A stretch of 64,000 bases of DNA from contig JBBIRW010000003.1 of the NCBI GenBank assembly GCA_037441565.1, positions 62,001 to 126,000 of the forward strand, in the 5' to 3' direction. Below are positions 25,732 to 34,729 of the stretch, one piece after another. The translations under genes and the position numbers were made by a program. The notes under the pieces were generated by a model. That model was given only the letters and a program-made list of their open reading frames with translations, had not been told where the DNA came from and searched no databases. This stretch comes from JBBIRW01 sp037441565. Its GTDB lineage: Bacteria; Desulfobacterota; JBBIRW01. The stretch's first letter is position 1; every line of letters starts with the position of its first letter.

Positions 25732-26898
25732 CTATTTAAGACCCGCAAGATCTCTCAGAACATCTACCATATCCGTTTTCTCCCATGTAAATTCAGGCTC
25801 ATTCCTTCCAAAATGTCCATAAACAGCAGTTTTCCTGTAAATAGGCCTAAGGAGATCGAGTTTCTTTATTATACTGGCAGGCCTTAAATCAAAGGTTTCT
25901 TTGACTATTTTAGCTATATGATCTGATGGGATAATGCCTGTTCCAAATGTATTTACCATGATCGAAATAGGTTCAGCAACACCGATTGCATAAGAGACCT
26001 GAATCTCACACTTTGAAGCAAGACCAGCTGCAACAATGTTCTTTGCAATGTATCTGCACATATATGAACCACTTCTATCAACTTTTGATGGATCTTTACC
26101 AGAGAATGCACCTCCACCATGACTCCCCTGACCCCCATATGTATCAACTATTATCTTCCTCCCTGTAAGACCGCAATCCCCCTTCGGTCCACCTATAACG
26201 AACCTCCCTGTTGGATTTATGTAAAATTTTGTTTTCTCGTCCATAAGCTCCCTTGGGATTACCTTCTTTATTACCTCCTCAATCAATGCCTCCCTTACGG
26301 TTTCCTGTGAGACATCGGGTGTATGTTGGGATGAGAGGACAATTGCGTGAACCCTTACCGGGTTATCATTCTTGTATTGTATTGTCACCTGTGACTTACC
26401 ATCAGGTTTTATGAATTTGAGTATCCCCTTTTTCCTGACCTCTGCAAGCCTCATGGTAAGCTTATGCGCAAAAATAATAGGCATGGGCATAAGCTCCGGT
26501 GTTTCTGTGCATGCATAACCAAACATAAGACCTTGATCGCCTGCTCCCTGCTCCTTTCCCTCTCTTTCATCAACACCTATCGCAATATCAGGGGACTGTT
26601 TGTCAATGGAAACAATAATAGCACAGTTCTGCCAATCAAACCCTATATAGGGATCATCGTATCCTATCTCTTTTATCGTTCTCCTTACAACTTCTGGAAT
26701 ATCAACAATAGCCTTTGTTGTAATTTCACCAGCTACCATAACAAGTCCTGTTGTTACAAGTGTTTCACAGGCAACCCTTGATCGAGGATCCTGACTTATC
26801 ATTTCATCAAGAATGGCATCAGAGATCTGATCCGCAACTTTATCAGGATGTCCTTCAGTTACGGACTCAGAGGTAAAAAGAAATTCTGTCATTGCCAT
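25732..26898 (-). CDS. metK: S-adenosylmethionine synthetase
   Basis: Makes AdoMet from methionine and ATP. Three-domain protein of 388 residues from the ATG at 26898; this start follows AGAGG by 8 nt, whereas the GTG at 26907 overlaps the ribosome site. Signatures: FTSESVTEGHPDKVADQISDA split across the start region, GAGDQGLMFGYA, and GGGAFSGKDPSKVDRS. It stands directly upstream of ahcY (25 bp), coupling AdoMet synthesis to recycling of its by-product. Confidence 0.97.
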   Translation of the reverse strand: MAMTEFLFTSESVTEGHPDKVADQISDAILDEMISQDPRSRVACETLVTTGLVMVAGEITTKAIVDIPEVVRRTIKEIGYDDPYIGFDWQNCAIIVSIDKQSPDIAIGVDEREGKEQGAGDQGLMFGYACTETPELMPMPIIFAHKLTMRLAEVRKKGILKFIKPDGKSQVTIQYKNDNPVRVHAIVLSSQHTPDVSQETVREALIEEVIKKVIPRELMDEKTKFYINPTGRFVIGGPKGDCGLTGRKIIVDTYGGQGSHGGGAFSGKDPSKVDRSGSYMCRYIAKNIVAAGLASKCEIQVSYAIGVAEPISIMVNTFGTGIIPSDHIAKIVKETFDLRPASIIKKLDLLRPIYRKTAVYGHFGRNEPEFTWEKTDMVDVLRDLAGLK

Positions 26899-26930
26899 CT
26901 TAATCACCTCTGGAAAAATTTATTCAAATA

Positions 26931-26958
26931 AGTATATACAGGATCTACCAATTGTCAA
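26931..26958 (-). promoter_or_regulatory. Sigma-70-type promoter for metK-ahcY
   Basis: TTGACA (26958-26953) and TATACT (26936-26931) lie 16 bp apart on the minus strand, 6/6 and 5/6 matches. The leader to the metK ATG would be only about 25 nt, leaving no room for a SAM riboswitch. Confidence 0.7.
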
Positions 26959-26983
26959 TGAATTTATCCCCTTCCCGGGAAGC

Positions 26984-28747
26984 TTAAATCCAATCCCTCT
27001 CAAGAATGCTTCCCATCTCATCCCACAATATTCTCTCCACCTCATTGGATGTTCTCTGTGATAGTATTCTCTGAACAAGTGCACTCAGTTGTGAATAATT
27101 AAGGCTTCTTATCATCCTTTTGCATCGTGGAATGGAAATAGAATTCATGGAAAGTTCATCTACGCCAAGAGCAACAAGCACAGGTATGCACATTGTTTCT
27201 GATGCCATCTCCCCACAAACACCAACTTTTATCCCTGCATCATGTCCATCATCTACAACCTTCTTTATCATCCTTAAGATCGCTGGATGCAGGGGATCAT
27301 AAAGGTAGGAAACCTGCTCATTTACTCTGTCAATAGCAAGTGTATACTGAATAAGGTCATTTGTTCCTATACTAAAAAAATCAACTTCCCTGGCAAGGAA
27401 CTCTGATATCATTACAGCAGAGGGCACCTCTATCATAATTCCTATTTTTAAATCTTGATCAAAGGGAACCCCACGGGATGAGAGTTCAATCTTCACAATT
27501 TGCAACTCCTTTTTTACCTCCATAACTTCATTATAGGAGGATATCAGGGGGAACAGTATGTGTAATTTCCCATATATACTTGCCCTGAGAAGGGCCCTCA
27601 GCTGTGTTCTGAAAAGGTCCCTTCTTTTCAAACAGAATCTTATTGCCCTCAAACCAAGGGCAGGATTTATCTCATCTGACACCTGAACAGGAGATACAAA
27701 TTTATCACCTCCAAGATCCAATGTCCTTATTACAACAGGAAGTGGATTTAATTTTTCCAGAATACACCTGTATATCTCGAAATGTTCATCTTCACTTGGT
27801 AACTCTTTTCTCCCAACATATAGATATTCCGTCCTGTAAAGACCTATACCATTCGCACCATAATTATAAACGGATGGAATCTCCTCCATCATCTCTATAT
27901 TTGCCATTATATCAAGACGCCTTCCATCCACTGTTTCAGCATTGTATTTCCTGTACTTTAAGAGCTCTTTTGTATATAAAAAGTATTTTCTCTGTTTTTT
28001 TCTGTATGAATCAACAACATCATCAGATGGATTTATAATAACATTTCCATTACTTCCATCTATAATTATCGTATCACCACTCTTTACAATCTCAGTGATT
28101 CTTTTTAAACCAACAACAGCAGGTATTCCAAGTGCCTTTGCCATTATTGCAGTATGTGATGTTTTTCCACCTATATCTGTCGCAAATCCCTTCACTTTTG
28201 AATGAACCATCTGGGCAGTATCAGATGGTGAGAGATCATGCGCTATAACAATAACATCTTCCTTTATGTCTGCTATACCTTCTTCTATTCTACCCATAAG
28301 ATTTCTCAAAACCCTATCTTTTATATGCTCTATATCCATCCATCTTCCCCTGAGATATTCATCATCTATCCTTTCAAATATCTCCCTGAATTTATTAAGC
28401 GATTCCTGAAAGGCCCATTCCGCATTTATCCTCTCTGTATTTATCCTCTTCTCCGTCTCATCAAGAATTGCTACATCCTGAAGGATCATTATGTAGGAAT
28501 CCAAAATGTAAGCCTGCTCTTTTATATCGGGATGGTAGAGGATTCTCTCCCTCACCTTCTCAAGTTGCTCTTTCGATGTCTCTATTGCCTTCCTGAATCT
28601 GCGGATCTCATCATCAATATATGGAGGAAGAATATTGTATCTCGGTATTCTGACCCTTGTTCTCTCAACAATATAGGCCTTTTCAATAGCTATACCGGGA
28701 GAAACCCCTGTTCCATGCATCTCTATATTCTTTCTTTGCTCCTGCAT
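26984..28747 (-). CDS. ptsI: PTS enzyme I (phosphoenolpyruvate-protein phosphotransferase)
   Basis: Takes phosphate from PEP and passes it to HPr. The 587-residue protein has the HPr-binding helical and phospho-His domains with the active-site His198 in GGKTSHTAIMA, then the PEP-binding barrel with EIIA-like signatures such as GANGIGLYRTEYLY, FSIGTNDLIQYTLA and VGVCGEMASE. There is no N-terminal GAF domain, so it is EI rather than EI-Ntr (PtsP), although its neighbours suggest a regulatory PTS. It ends the kds-lpt-rpoN-PTS series. Confidence 0.95.
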   Translation of the reverse strand: MQEQRKNIEMHGTGVSPGIAIEKAYIVERTRVRIPRYNILPPYIDDEIRRFRKAIETSKEQLEKVRERILYHPDIKEQAYILDSYIMILQDVAILDETEKRINTERINAEWAFQESLNKFREIFERIDDEYLRGRWMDIEHIKDRVLRNLMGRIEEGIADIKEDVIVIAHDLSPSDTAQMVHSKVKGFATDIGGKTSHTAIMAKALGIPAVVGLKRITEIVKSGDTIIIDGSNGNVIINPSDDVVDSYRKKQRKYFLYTKELLKYRKYNAETVDGRRLDIMANIEMMEEIPSVYNYGANGIGLYRTEYLYVGRKELPSEDEHFEIYRCILEKLNPLPVVIRTLDLGGDKFVSPVQVSDEINPALGLRAIRFCLKRRDLFRTQLRALLRASIYGKLHILFPLISSYNEVMEVKKELQIVKIELSSRGVPFDQDLKIGIMIEVPSAVMISEFLAREVDFFSIGTNDLIQYTLAIDRVNEQVSYLYDPLHPAILRMIKKVVDDGHDAGIKVGVCGEMASETMCIPVLVALGVDELSMNSISIPRCKRMIRSLNYSQLSALVQRILSQRTSNEVERILWDEMGSILERDWI

Positions 28748-28750
28748 CTA

Positions 28751-29026
28751 TTACTCGTAAAAATCGTTTTCTATCAGATTACTTATAGATTCAATTGCAT
28801 CCAGGGCATCCTCCCCCTCTGCCCTGACGATAATCTTCATACCTTTACCGGCTGCAAGAGTCAAGAGACCCATTATACTCTTTCCATTCACCTCATAGTT
28901 GTTCCTCTTCACCGTTATCCTGCTTTTGAATTTGCTTGCCGTTTTAACAAAAAGTGCTGCTGCCCTCGCATGCAGACCAAGTTCGTTTTTTATAAAAAAT
29001 GCTCTTTCAACGCATTGACTTTCCAT
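28751..29026 (-). CDS. ptsH: Phosphocarrier protein HPr
   Basis: A 91-residue phosphocarrier. His19 in ELGLHARAA is the site phosphorylated by EI (His15 of classical HPr). Ser50 in NGKSIMGLL corresponds to regulatory Ser46, the target of HPr kinase, and the flanking residues are well kept. Both sites being present fits the hprK gene 1.3 kb upstream. It ends 3 bp before ptsI. Confidence 0.95.
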   Translation of the reverse strand: MESQCVERAFFIKNELGLHARAAALFVKTASKFKSRITVKRNNYEVNGKSIMGLLTLAAGKGMKIIVRAEGEDALDAIESISNLIENDFYE

Positions 29027-29045
29027 AATAGAAGATTTACCAGGA

Positions 29046-29453
29046 TCAGGAGTTATCCCTTCTTAGAAACTCACTTGCAATAAGAATATGCCTCTTTCCA
29101 TAATCCTTTATTTCCTGAGCAAGTTTCTTGAGATTTGAATCACCTCTCATTGTATATACCTTGAGCAGCATGGGAAGGTTCACACCAGAAATAACCTCTA
29201 TCTTATCATCTTGAAGGAAAGAAAGACTAAGGTTTGATGGTGTTCCGCCAAACATATCTGTAAAGATCAGAACCCCACCTCCCTTATCAACCTTCTTTAT
29301 AGCAGCCTCTATGGATCTCCTGATAGCTTCACTATCGCTCAGATTATCCATATTTACTGCCTCAAAACCATCTGTATCACCAACAATACTCTTCAGACTT
29401 TTTAGAAATTCACTCGCAAGAGAACAGTGGGCAACAATTATTATCCCTATCAT
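29046..29453 (-). CDS. PTS EIIA component, mannose/fructose (EIIA-Man) type
   Basis: A 135-residue, single-domain EIIA of the mannose family. His9 in IIIVAHCSLASE takes the place of the phosphorylated His10; the usual context is THG, so AHC is a small departure. FTDMFGGTPSNLSL is the other family hallmark. No EIIB, EIIC or EIID gene is nearby, so it probably signals rather than feeds a sugar permease. It lies 13 bp from rapZ and 19 bp from ptsH. Confidence 0.92.
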   Translation of the reverse strand: MIGIIIVAHCSLASEFLKSLKSIVGDTDGFEAVNMDNLSDSEAIRRSIEAAIKKVDKGGGVLIFTDMFGGTPSNLSLSFLQDDKIEVISGVNLPMLLKVYTMRGDSNLKKLAQEIKDYGKRHILIASEFLRRDNS

Positions 29454-29466
29454 GGCAGGTCACCCC

Positions 29467-30333
29467 TCATTCCTTATCTATATCCCTGTGGATTACATTT
29501 ATTTTAAATTTCTCTGGATTAATCAATCTTCCTACCTCATTTGCAATAACAACTGACCTGTGTTTTCCGCCGGTGCATCCAAAAGCAACGGTAATATAGG
29601 ATTTACCTTCCTTCTCGTAAAGTGGGAGAAGAAAATCAAGAAGGTCCTTTATTTTTTTGATAAATGTGCATGTCTCGCTCCACCTCAATATATAATCAGC
29701 AACCCTTCGATCCTGACCGGATGCAGCCTTAAGTTCTTCAATAAAGTATGGATTGGGGAGGAATCTCACATCAAATACAAGATCCGCTTCCAGTGGTATT
29801 CCGTATTTGTACCCAAAAGAAACAATGTTTAATCTAATTATCTTCGATGGAGACCACTTAGAATAAAGGGATTGGATGAATGATTTTAGTTGATGCACAT
29901 TTAGTGATGTTGTATCTATTATTCTATCAGCCTTTTCCCTGAGAGGTTTCATCATGATCCTTTCTTCCCGTATAGCACTCAGTGGTGACTCATGTCCTGA
30001 AAGAGGATGTGGTCTTCTTGTCTCACTGTACCTCTTAATAAGGTCCTCATCCGAGGCCTCAAGAAACAGGATCTCGGTTGGATATCCCTCCTTCTTTAAT
30101 GACTCTATGGTTGCAGGTATCTCCTTAAGAAATTCCCTCTCCCTTATGTCAAGGAGAAGAGCAATTTTTGAGATCTCACAGTTTGATTGCATGCAGAGCT
30201 CAATGAATTTTTGAACAAGCATGGGTGGTAAATTGTCCACACAGTAAAAGCCTATATCCTCAAGTGCTTTAAGTGCCGTGCTCTTTCCCGAACCGGAAAG
30301 ACCGGTTATGATTACTATGCGCGGGGTTATCAT
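29467..30333 (-). CDS. rapZ: RNase adapter protein RapZ / P-loop nucleotide-binding protein
   Basis: The 288-residue protein has an N-terminal kinase-like domain with P-loop GLSGSGKST (11-19) and FYCVDNLPP, and a C-terminal domain with FGCTGGKHRSVV. In E. coli RapZ delivers a small RNA to RNase E and senses glucosamine-6-phosphate; in Gram-positives the homologue YvcJ binds UDP-GlcNAc. RapZ is genetically tied to ptsN, hpf and rpoN in many bacteria, as here. It overlaps hprK by 4 bp. The regulated RNA in this lineage is unknown. Confidence 0.94.
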   Translation of the reverse strand: MITPRIVIITGLSGSGKSTALKALEDIGFYCVDNLPPMLVQKFIELCMQSNCEISKIALLLDIREREFLKEIPATIESLKKEGYPTEILFLEASDEDLIKRYSETRRPHPLSGHESPLSAIREERIMMKPLREKADRIIDTTSLNVHQLKSFIQSLYSKWSPSKIIRLNIVSFGYKYGIPLEADLVFDVRFLPNPYFIEELKAASGQDRRVADYILRWSETCTFIKKIKDLLDFLLPLYEKEGKSYITVAFGCTGGKHRSVVIANEVGRLINPEKFKINVIHRDIDKE

Positions 30334-30887
30334 CTCTTCTTTTTTCTCTTTTTTATTTCCTCCCTGACTGCCTTTTCTATCTGTGCTGCTGAATCCTTTC
30401 CCATATTTACCAGTTTAAGATTCTTTGCAGCTATCTCAATTATCGTTGCCATATTCCTTCCCGATGTAACAGGGATCTTTAAATACGGGATCTTCCTATT
30501 ACAGAGATCAAAATAACTTCTCTCCATTCCAAGCCTATCATATTCCTCCCCTTCTTTCCATCTTACAAGTTCAATTACAAGATCTATCTGTGTTTCATCC
30601 TTTATGGCATTTTTCCCGAACATCTCTCTTATGTTAATGATACCCAAACCCCTTATTTCAAGATAATTTTTAAGCATCCTATGACCCCTGCCCACAATCC
30701 TGACATCGTTTTTTCTATATATCTCCACCATATCATCGGCAATTAGCCTGTAACCCCTCATCACAAGATCAAGGGCACATTCACTCTTCCCTATGCCACT
30801 TTCACCCAGAATCAGCACACCAATACCCTGGATCTCTATCAATACTCCATGGATCGTTTTTAAAAGATATAAGTTCCTTTTCGCCAC
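30330..30887 (-). CDS. hprK: HPr kinase/phosphorylase, short form (catalytic domain only)
   Basis: Phosphorylates and dephosphorylates HPr on its regulatory serine. At 185 residues it lacks the roughly 130-residue N-terminal domain of classical HprK but keeps every catalytic element: His13 (IHGVLIEI), P-loop GESGIGKS (28-35), Asp51-Asp52, Glu77 in YLEIRGLGIIN, Arg118 in YDRLG and the C-terminal PVTSGRNMA. Spacing between these residues equals that of the L. casei enzyme. The start is GTG at 30887 and the frame is closed by TAA two codons upstream, so the N-terminal domain is truly absent. Short HprK is known from alphaproteobacteria. Confidence 0.92.
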   Translation of the reverse strand: MAKRNLYLLKTIHGVLIEIQGIGVLILGESGIGKSECALDLVMRGYRLIADDMVEIYRKNDVRIVGRGHRMLKNYLEIRGLGIINIREMFGKNAIKDETQIDLVIELVRWKEGEEYDRLGMERSYFDLCNRKIPYLKIPVTSGRNMATIIEIAAKNLKLVNMGKDSAAQIEKAVREEIKKRKKKR

Positions 30888-30968
30888 AGATTAATTTTTA
30901 ACAGATAGGATCACGGGGGGCAAGTATAATATGGTCGTAGCAACATAAGGGAAGGATAGGAAGATAGA

Positions 30969-31430
30969 TTAAAGCCTTTCATCCTCCTTTGAGATTATCT
31001 CGTATATTTCATCCTTCCCCTTTGCTTCCATAAGGCTTTTCCTGAAATTTGGATTTTTCAAAAGACGGGAAATCTTGGCAAGGGCCTTAAGATGCATCCC
31101 CATTGAGCTTTCCGGTGCAAGGAGCGTAAAGAACAGGTAAACAGGGTTCCCATCAACCGCATCAAATTCAACACCCTTTTTGCTCCTTCCAAAAGAGACT
31201 ATTATCTCCTGGATATCTTTCACCTTCCCATGGGGTATTGCAACACCATCACCAATAGCCGTGCTCCCAAGCTCTTCCCTTTCAAGAAGTATATCAACTA
31301 TCTTATTCAACTTAAGATCCTTGTTCTTTAAAACAACAGGCTTTATAAGCTCCTCGAGTATTTTCTCCTTTGATCCACCACTGAGGTCTTCAATAATTGC
31401 ATCCCTGTCAAGATACTCAATTATTCTCAT
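30969..31430 (-). CDS. ptsN: PTS EIIA-Ntr-type regulatory protein
   Basis: A 153-residue EIIA of the fructose/nitrogen family. The phosphorylated residue is His67 in DGVAIPHGKV; LLAPESSMGMHLKALA is the other typical block. In proteobacteria PtsN controls potassium transport and other functions according to its phosphorylation state. Here it follows hpf by 14 bp and precedes hprK by 81 bp. Together with the EIIA-Man-type protein it gives two possible phosphate acceptors for one HPr. Confidence 0.94.
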   Translation of the reverse strand: MRIIEYLDRDAIIEDLSGGSKEKILEELIKPVVLKNKDLKLNKIVDILLEREELGSTAIGDGVAIPHGKVKDIQEIIVSFGRSKKGVEFDAVDGNPVYLFFTLLAPESSMGMHLKALAKISRLLKNPNFRKSLMEAKGKDEIYEIISKEDERL

Positions 31431-31444
31431 AAGATTAAGCCCTC

Positions 31445-31975
31445 TCAGAAAAGCTCAGGTTCTATAAGTTCATAGGTATTATCTCCAACCTTCCTCAGAA
31501 GATTAACCATATTACTGTTTGAGTTGGTAAAGATGATAAAGTCGTCCCCTTTTATGTTAAGATTCAAAACTGCCTCGTCTATGGACATGGGCTTGAGCTC
31601 GTATTTCCTCTGGAATATACGATATGGGATATTCTCTGCCTCCTCAGCTGGTTGTCCCGTAGATATCCCTTCCAGGGGAGCACCCTTTGGTTCCCTTATC
31701 TTCTCTTTGAATTTCTTAAGCTGCCTTTCAATCTTATCGATCACAGCATCTATGGATTTGAACATATCATCAGTCTGCTCCTGACTGCTCAGAGACATAT
31801 TTCTCCCCTTTACAATCAATTCAGCAATATTCCTGTGCTTCTCCATGGAAAGCACAAGGAGTAGCTCTATGATATTCCTTGAATATCTCTTAATAATCCT
31901 GTTTAGCTTCCTCTCTGCGTAGTTCTTCATCGCCTCAGATGGTTCCATGTGGCGGAAGGTAATATTCAGTTGCAT
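31445..31975 (-). CDS. hpf: Ribosome hibernation promoting factor, long form
   Basis: Binds the 30S decoding region and drives 100S dimer formation during dormancy. From the ATG at 31975 it has 176 residues; AAGGAG stands 6 nt before this ATG, which is better supported than the ATG at 31993. Residues about 1-100 are the S30AE domain; about 120-176 are the dimerisation domain with KPMSIDEAVLNLN and YELIEPE. The long form on its own suffices for 100S formation. It sits between rpoN and ptsN as in many proteobacteria. Confidence 0.94.
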   Translation of the reverse strand: MQLNITFRHMEPSEAMKNYAERKLNRIIKRYSRNIIELLLVLSMEKHRNIAELIVKGRNMSLSSQEQTDDMFKSIDAVIDKIERQLKKFKEKIREPKGAPLEGISTGQPAEEAENIPYRIFQRKYELKPMSIDEAVLNLNIKGDDFIIFTNSNSNMVNLLRKVGDNTYELIEPELF

Positions 31976-32046
31976 ACAGCGCTCCTTACGCATATTTCAA
32001 TGAATCTTTATATTATATTTTTATCTTTTTCCGTGTCAATAATGAT

Positions 32047-33489
32047 TCAGGAATCATCAAGCCTGAGAAGGGAAGACCTTTTTCTCCTGGAGGATGAAGA
32101 TATTCCCATCATCTCCCTGTATTTCGCGACAGTCCTCCTTGCAATCTCTATATGCTCCTTTTTTAATATATCTGCGATCTCTCTGTCACTTAAAGGCTTT
32201 GTCGGGTCTTCTGCATCCACTATCTCCTTTATCCTTTTCTTTACGAACTCCGGAGAAACCCCTTCACCATCCGATTTACTTACACCAGATGTAAAGAAAA
32301 ACTTCAGTTCAAAGATACCTCTTGGTGTGGCTATATATTTATTTGCCGTTGCTCTGCTTACGGTTGATTCATGCATATTTATATCATCAGCAACGTCCTT
32401 CAAAATAAGTGGCTTCATATACTCAATACCTTTGTCAAGGAAATCCCTCTGAAATTTCACTATGCTTTTTACAACCTTATAGAGCGTTCTCTGCCTCTGA
32501 TGTATGCTTTTTATGAGCCAGAGGGCATTCTTCACCTTCTCCTGAATATATTCCTTAAGGGGGCCCTTCAGGTTCTCCGATCTTGAAAGAATCTGTTTGT
32601 AAAAGGGGCTTATACGCAATTTGGGAAGACCGTCATCATTAAGCACAACAACATATTCATCATCCATTTTGTATACATAGGCATCAGGAACAATATATGT
32701 TGCATTCTCTGAAGAATAAGTCATCCCTGGTTTTGGTTCAAGCTCCGAGATTGCCTTAACCGCATTGGCAACTTCACTAATTGATATACCAAGCACCTTT
32801 GAAAGCATCTTATAATCCTTCTCCCTCAAAAGATCAAGGTGATCAGAGACGATCTTTTCCATAATGCTTCCCTTCCATCCTCTTGCCTCAATCTGCCTCA
32901 AGAGACACTCCCTGAGATCCCTTGCAGCAATACCAGGGGGATCAAACTGCTGGATCTTCATCAATACCTCTTCCACTAATTCTTTCCCCTTTCCGCTCAT
33001 CTCCGCAATCTCATCAACTGTCGCCCGCAGATAGCCATTTTCATCCAGTGAACCTATGATAAATACACCGATCCTCTTTTCCTCCTCACTCATCTTTGAT
33101 AGGCGGAGCTGTTCAAGAAGATGCTCTGTAAGGGATGGACTCTTTGAAATAACATTCTCGATCGGGGGTCTCTCAACTACCTCATAAAACCCCATCTCCT
33201 CATTGGGGGCGTCCTGAAAAAGTCTCTCAATGTAGGACTCCCAATCGGTCTCCATCCCTCCATCGCCAGAAGACCCACTTTCAGCACCTTCAATATGTTC
33301 AGCTTCTACCTCTTCCCTCTCCTCATTCTCCACACCCTCCTCCAGGACAGGATTTTCCTCCATCTCCTGCTTTATAAGTTCTACAAGCTCCATCCGTGAG
33401 AGCTGAAGGAGCTTGATCGCCTGCTGAAGCTGGGGTGTCATTATGAGTTGCTGCTGCAATTTCATTGTCTGTTTAATATCAATTGCCAT
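32047..33489 (-). CDS. rpoN: RNA polymerase sigma-54 factor
   Basis: The 480-residue protein has all three regions: the Gln/Leu-rich activator-binding N-terminus (LQQQLIMTPQLQQAIKLLQ), an acidic linker (about 60-110), the core-binding region, and the C-terminal DNA-binding part with the HTH and the RpoN box ARRTVAKYR at 450-458. It follows lptB by 17 bp and precedes hpf. No bacterial enhancer-binding activator is encoded in this window and no convincing -24/-12 promoter was seen. Confidence 0.96.
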   Translation of the reverse strand: MAIDIKQTMKLQQQLIMTPQLQQAIKLLQLSRMELVELIKQEMEENPVLEEGVENEEREEVEAEHIEGAESGSSGDGGMETDWESYIERLFQDAPNEEMGFYEVVERPPIENVISKSPSLTEHLLEQLRLSKMSEEEKRIGVFIIGSLDENGYLRATVDEIAEMSGKGKELVEEVLMKIQQFDPPGIAARDLRECLLRQIEARGWKGSIMEKIVSDHLDLLREKDYKMLSKVLGISISEVANAVKAISELEPKPGMTYSSENATYIVPDAYVYKMDDEYVVVLNDDGLPKLRISPFYKQILSRSENLKGPLKEYIQEKVKNALWLIKSIHQRQRTLYKVVKSIVKFQRDFLDKGIEYMKPLILKDVADDINMHESTVSRATANKYIATPRGIFELKFFFTSGVSKSDGEGVSPEFVKKRIKEIVDAEDPTKPLSDREIADILKKEHIEIARRTVAKYREMMGISSSSRRKRSSLLRLDDS

Positions 33490-33506
33490 ATCCCTTCTGC
33501 CTCAAT

Positions 33507-34226
33507 TTAAAGGGTAAAATTTTTACCGAGATATACCTCCCTTGCTATCTCACTCTTTACAATCTCATCAGGGGATCCTTCCTTTATAACCCTTCCATTG
33601 TTAATGATATACGCACGGTCGCATATCTGTAGTGTTTCCCTTACATTGTGATCCGATATAACAACCCCAATCCCCTTCTCCTTTAACTTCTTTACTATCC
33701 CCTGAATATCACTTACAGCTATAGGATCTATACCCGCAAATGGTTCATCAAGAAGGATGAATTTAGGGGATGTAACAAGTGCCCTTGTAATTTCTGTTCT
33801 TCTCCTTTCACCACCTGAAAGTTGAAAACCCTTCTGTTTTGATAGATGCGTTAGATTCAACTCCTCCAGTAACTCCTTGAGCCTTTGATTCATCTCCTCT
33901 CTGTTTATCTTCATGGTTTCAAGGATGGCAAGGATATTTTCTTCCACCGTGAGCTTTCGGAAGATAGATGGTTCCTGTGGAAGATAACATATCCCCTTTC
34001 TTGCCCTTTTGTACATAGGATATTCCGTTATATCTTCATCATCAATGTATACCCTCCCCCTATCCGGTTTTAAAAGACCAACAATCATATAAAACGTTGT
34101 GGTTTTACCAGCCCCATTGGGACCAAGTAGCCCGACAACCTCTGATCTCCCAATCTTTATAGAAACATCATTAACAACCTTTCTCCCTTTGTATATCTTC
34201 GTTAATGATTCTGTTAAAAGATACAT
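33507..34226 (-). CDS. lptB: LPS export ABC transporter ATP-binding protein
   Basis: ATPase of the LptB2FG transporter. The 239-residue protein has Walker A GPNGAGKTT (35-43), Q-loop LPQEPSIF, signature LSGGE (136-140), Walker B FILLDEP (156-162) and the switch His in ISDHNVRE. Its start overlaps the lptA stop by one base. Its membrane partners lptF and lptG are encoded on the other strand 9 kb away. Confidence 0.96.
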   Translation of the reverse strand: MYLLTESLTKIYKGRKVVNDVSIKIGRSEVVGLLGPNGAGKTTTFYMIVGLLKPDRGRVYIDDEDITEYPMYKRARKGICYLPQEPSIFRKLTVEENILAILETMKINREEMNQRLKELLEELNLTHLSKQKGFQLSGGERRRTEITRALVTSPKFILLDEPFAGIDPIAVSDIQGIVKKLKEKGIGVVISDHNVRETLQICDRAYIINNGRVIKEGSPDEIVKSEIAREVYLGKNFTL

Positions 34227-34729
34227 TATCTCCCTTTCTCCGCTGGATATATCGTTGCCTTCACCCTCTGACCCTTTTTTCCTTCAACAATACTCTTGTC
34301 CTCATCGATATAATAAAGTACCCTTTCACCGGATATTATATTTTTCCCCTGCCAAACCCTCGCATTTCCAACAAGGAGAATGGTTCTTTCCGTATTATTG
34401 AAAAATGCCTCCTCGCTCGATGCAATCTTATCACCCTGTACAAGCCTTACATTGCCCTTTGCAAGGATCTCCTTAATCCTATTCCCATTTTCATTATATA
34501 CTGCAGTAACATTTTCGGAATATATATAAAGATCCCCCTGCTGAACAATAACATTGCCTATAAATGAAATCGTATCCTTCTTTCTGTCTGCCTCCATTCT
34601 ATCGGATATGATATGGATGGGTTGATTTTCTGAGACAATTTTTTTTTCGATAGGTGTCTCATTTGGGATGGAATTTACAGGAATAAGGATCATCAAAATC
34701 ATTAATAAAAGAACAAGGGAAAATTTCAT
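34226..34729 (-). CDS. lptA: LPS transport periplasmic protein LptA
   Basis: Periplasmic bridge protein of the OstA/LptA fold. The first about 20 residues form a Sec signal peptide (hydrophobic LVLLLMILMILIPV, probable cleavage after NS-IPNE region). The body has the repeated beta-jellyroll pattern (ISDRMEADRK, FIGNVIVQQGD, AKGNVRLVQGD). 167 residues, standard length. AAGGAG stands 7 nt before the ATG, inside the lptC 3' end. Confidence 0.92.
   Translation of the reverse strand: MKFSLVLLLMILMILIPVNSIPNETPIEKKIVSENQPIHIISDRMEADRKKDTISFIGNVIVQQGDLYIYSENVTAVYNENGNRIKEILAKGNVRLVQGDKIASSEEAFFNNTERTILLVGNARVWQGKNIISGERVLYYIDEDKSIVEGKKGQRVKATIYPAEKGR

Noticed and set aside
26971..26982. Palindrome CTTCCCGGGAAG just past the ptsI stop, considered as a terminator
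   Set aside because: It has no loop when fully paired and no T-run follows on the minus strand.
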